IMG/VR virus record: IMGVR_UViG_3300038327_000030
Coordinates: 1-20,988 of that record
Source of the DNA: a virus
Reading direction: 5' to 3' (one strand)
Length of the DNA stretch: 20,988 bases
In this document: piece by piece, positions 19,527 through 20,988 of the stretch
How the letters are laid out: each line of letters starts with the position of its first letter
How positions within the stretch are numbered: the stretch's first letter is position 1
Program-made: the position numbers and the translations under genes
The notes under the pieces: generated by a model
What the model was told of the DNA's origin: nothing
Databases searched by the model: none
What the model saw: only the letters and a program-made list of their open reading frames with translations

Positions 19527-20988
19527 TTAAAAGGTTGCTGATTGACTAGTTAAGTTGAGTTCGAAGACCACCATTTCGGCTGTCTTTGTTGGTTTGATCA
19601 TTACCGTGCACCACATCTCGTTGCGATCAACTCGCACGGGAGTATTAGTACTAGCGTCACACACAGCCTTAAATTGTGTAATACCCCTACGGTTTGCAAT
19701 ATCATCTAACATGGGATTGATAAGATCAGTAACCCTCTGCCAAGTAATTGGATCATTGGGTTCGAAGACCAGTCTCTGGGTTGAAGCCAAGATTTGCTTC
19801 TTAATGTAGATCATCATGCGTCTCACATTGATTCGGTCAAGAGCCGATGGTTGACGCTGAGTAGTACGCTGCCCGAAGATAGCAATTCCATTCTGAGGGA
19901 AGTTCACAACTGGGTTGAGGACATTTCCACCAGAGTACATCGAGTCACGATCACCTTGGTTAAGAACAACTTCTACATCCGTTGGCTTCGTTAAGCGACC
20001 ACGAACAAACCCCGCAGGAGCAAACCAAGGATCAGAAACATTATCCGTTACACCGATCTGACGGGCACCATAAATTTCAGGTGCAAGCCAACGGTCCTTA
20101 CCATCAAAGACTTGGAAGACTTTCAACCAAGGCCAGTAGAGAGCAGCATAGGAGCTATTAATCGCTGAGGATCGTTTCGTATCGAAACCATTACTCCATG
20201 CTATTGCGTCCCCTGTTCTACCTACATTGAAAGGAGGGGAGAGAAGAGCAAGGAAGTCTGTACTTCTTTCAGCCACAGTAATTAGGGCGTTCTGAATTTG
20301 CTGTGAATCACCCACTCCGACTCCTGGAGCTAAGGCAACCGAGATGTTAAGAACGGGATCATCCAAAGCCTCGATTCCAGTCTTTCCACCTTGCGCTGTA
20401 ACCTCTCCAATAACGGTAGTGTTAACATCGGCTTGGAGAACGGGTTGTCCGTTAGTTCCCCCAGCCAAGTTGTAAGTACCTTGTACAAGCTTCAAGAATC
20501 TAGGGTTAGCCGTAGAGTTCGAAGGAATGTCTCCCTGTTTTCCAGTATGGGATCCAGCAACTAGACTGTCTAGAGGCTTAGTAAAGTTTTCAAGAGCAGT
20601 TACTGCTACAGTATCGTCATATTCTCCAGTAGCAAAGTTAGCTGTAATAAGATCGGAAGTCTTACCATCAAAGGTGGTTCCAATTAGATCTTCAAGGAAG
20701 GCTCCAGAGAGCAGCCCTGCTTTAAACTGATCAGTTGCCTGACCTAAATCATTAATTTGTTCAATACTAGCTGTTCCACCGTTCCTAGCTACTTCAAAGG
20801 AGACACCACTTGTACTGCCGTCTGCTACTGAGCCAGCCACATAACCCGCTCCAGGGTAAAGGCTTTTAACCAAGTAGGAAACCTCGGTACTAAGCATAGT
20901 AGTTCCAGAAGCCGTAATTTGCTTATTAGCAACCCCTGATGCTCCCAGTTGGTCAATCGCAGCAAGCCCACTACAATTCACCCAAAGA
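19527..20988 (-). CDS. 18: Tail sheath protein, T4 gp18-like (5' end cut by window edge)
   Basis: The frame is open to the right edge (487 codons, the first ones reading LWVNCSGLAAIDQ), so the in-frame GTG at 20981 is not the true start and the N-terminal part is missing. T4 gp18 has 659 residues, so perhaps a quarter lies outside. The C-terminal half carries the conserved sheath core: ALDRINVRRMMIYIKKQI, FEPNDPITW, then a late Asn-Thr-Pro-x-x-V-D-x-N-E pattern (NTPVRVDRNE), and MIKPTKTAEMVVFELN as the final strand. This C-terminal domain forms the interlocking mesh that contracts during infection. The N-terminal part seen here is Gly/Ala/Ser/Thr-rich and variable, as is usual for the outer sheath domains. 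Confidence 0.92.
   Translation of the reverse strand, partial: LWVNCSGLAAIDQLGASGVANKQITASGTTMLSTEVSYLVKSLYPGAGYVAGSVADGSTSGVSFEVARNGGTASIEQINDLGQATDQFKAGLLSGAFLEDLIGTTFDGKTSDLITANFATGEYDDTVAVTALENFTKPLDSLVAGSHTGKQGDIPSNSTANPRFLKLVQGTYNLAGGTNGQPVLQADVNTTVIGEVTAQGGKTGIEALDDPVLNISVALAPGVGVGDSQQIQNALITVAERSTDFLALLSPPFNVGRTGDAIAWSNGFDTKRSSAINSSYAALYWPWLKVFQVFDGKDRWLAPEIYGARQIGVTDNVSDPWFAPAGFVRGRLTKPTDVEVVLNQGDRDSMYSGGNVLNPVVNFPQNGIAIFGQRTTQRQPSALDRINVRRMMIYIKKQILASTQRLVFEPNDPITWQRVTDLINPMLDDIANRRGITQFKAVCDASTNTPVRVDRNEMWCTVMIKPTKTAEMVVFELNLTSQSATF

Overview
This window is part of the genome of a contractile-tailed (myovirus-type) bacteriophage distantly related to T4. It carries recognisable counterparts of T4 gp18 (tail sheath), gp19 (tail tube), gp32 (ssDNA-binding protein), gp41 (replicative helicase), gp46/gp47 (recombination nuclease), a probable UvsY, and a short gp55-like late sigma factor. 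The replication polymerase is not the T4 B-family gp43 but a family-A (PolA-like) enzyme. It also has ThyX and a class II (adenosylcobalamin-dependent) ribonucleotide reductase. This mix resembles the 'far-T4' phages rather than coliphage T4. The lipobox lipoprotein suggests a Gram-negative host, but the host cannot be identified from this window.

Layout (nearly all genes on the minus strand, so transcription runs from high to low coordinates). Right end: 5'-truncated tail sheath gene (19527 to the edge), tail tube (18875-19510), then a hairpin and promoter-like motif (18785-18831), then a 991-residue acidic protein of unknown function (15806-18781). Centre: a PD-(D/E)XK nuclease on the plus strand (15307-15825), a ribbon-helix-helix-like protein and a thioredoxin-like protein on the minus strand (15270-14591), and the gp55-like sigma factor on the plus strand (14256-14609). 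Left of that is one long tightly packed minus-strand replication operon (14239 down to 2214): UDG-like domain plus exonuclease, exonuclease/polymerase junction fragment, polymerase palm, a 563-residue unknown, ThyX, gp47, gp46, NrdJ, an FmdB-type zinc ribbon, gp41, a small HExxH metallopeptidase, and UvsY. Most of these genes overlap by 1-26 nt or are 1-25 nt apart. Then gp32 and a lipoprotein follow from their own promoter-like site, then a hairpin terminator, and a 3'-truncated glycosyltransferase gene runs off the left edge (1-787).

The most striking signals are: (1) an identical 9-mer, CTATAATAG on the minus strand, in four of the five gaps between transcription units and as a one-mismatch copy in the fifth, which is a good candidate for the phage late promoter recognised by the sigma factor encoded in the same window; (2) this motif lying only 3-4 nt from three start codons, implying leaderless or nearly leaderless mRNAs; (3) a family-A DNA polymerase spread over three overlapping reading frames, with an N-terminal UDG-like domain that keeps its four-cysteine pattern but not the usual catalytic loop; (4) several unassigned genes, notably the 563-aa and 991-aa proteins and a lipoprotein with spanin-like topology. 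No tRNA, CRISPR array, insertion sequence or attachment site was seen. There is no stretch over 300 bases without a gene.
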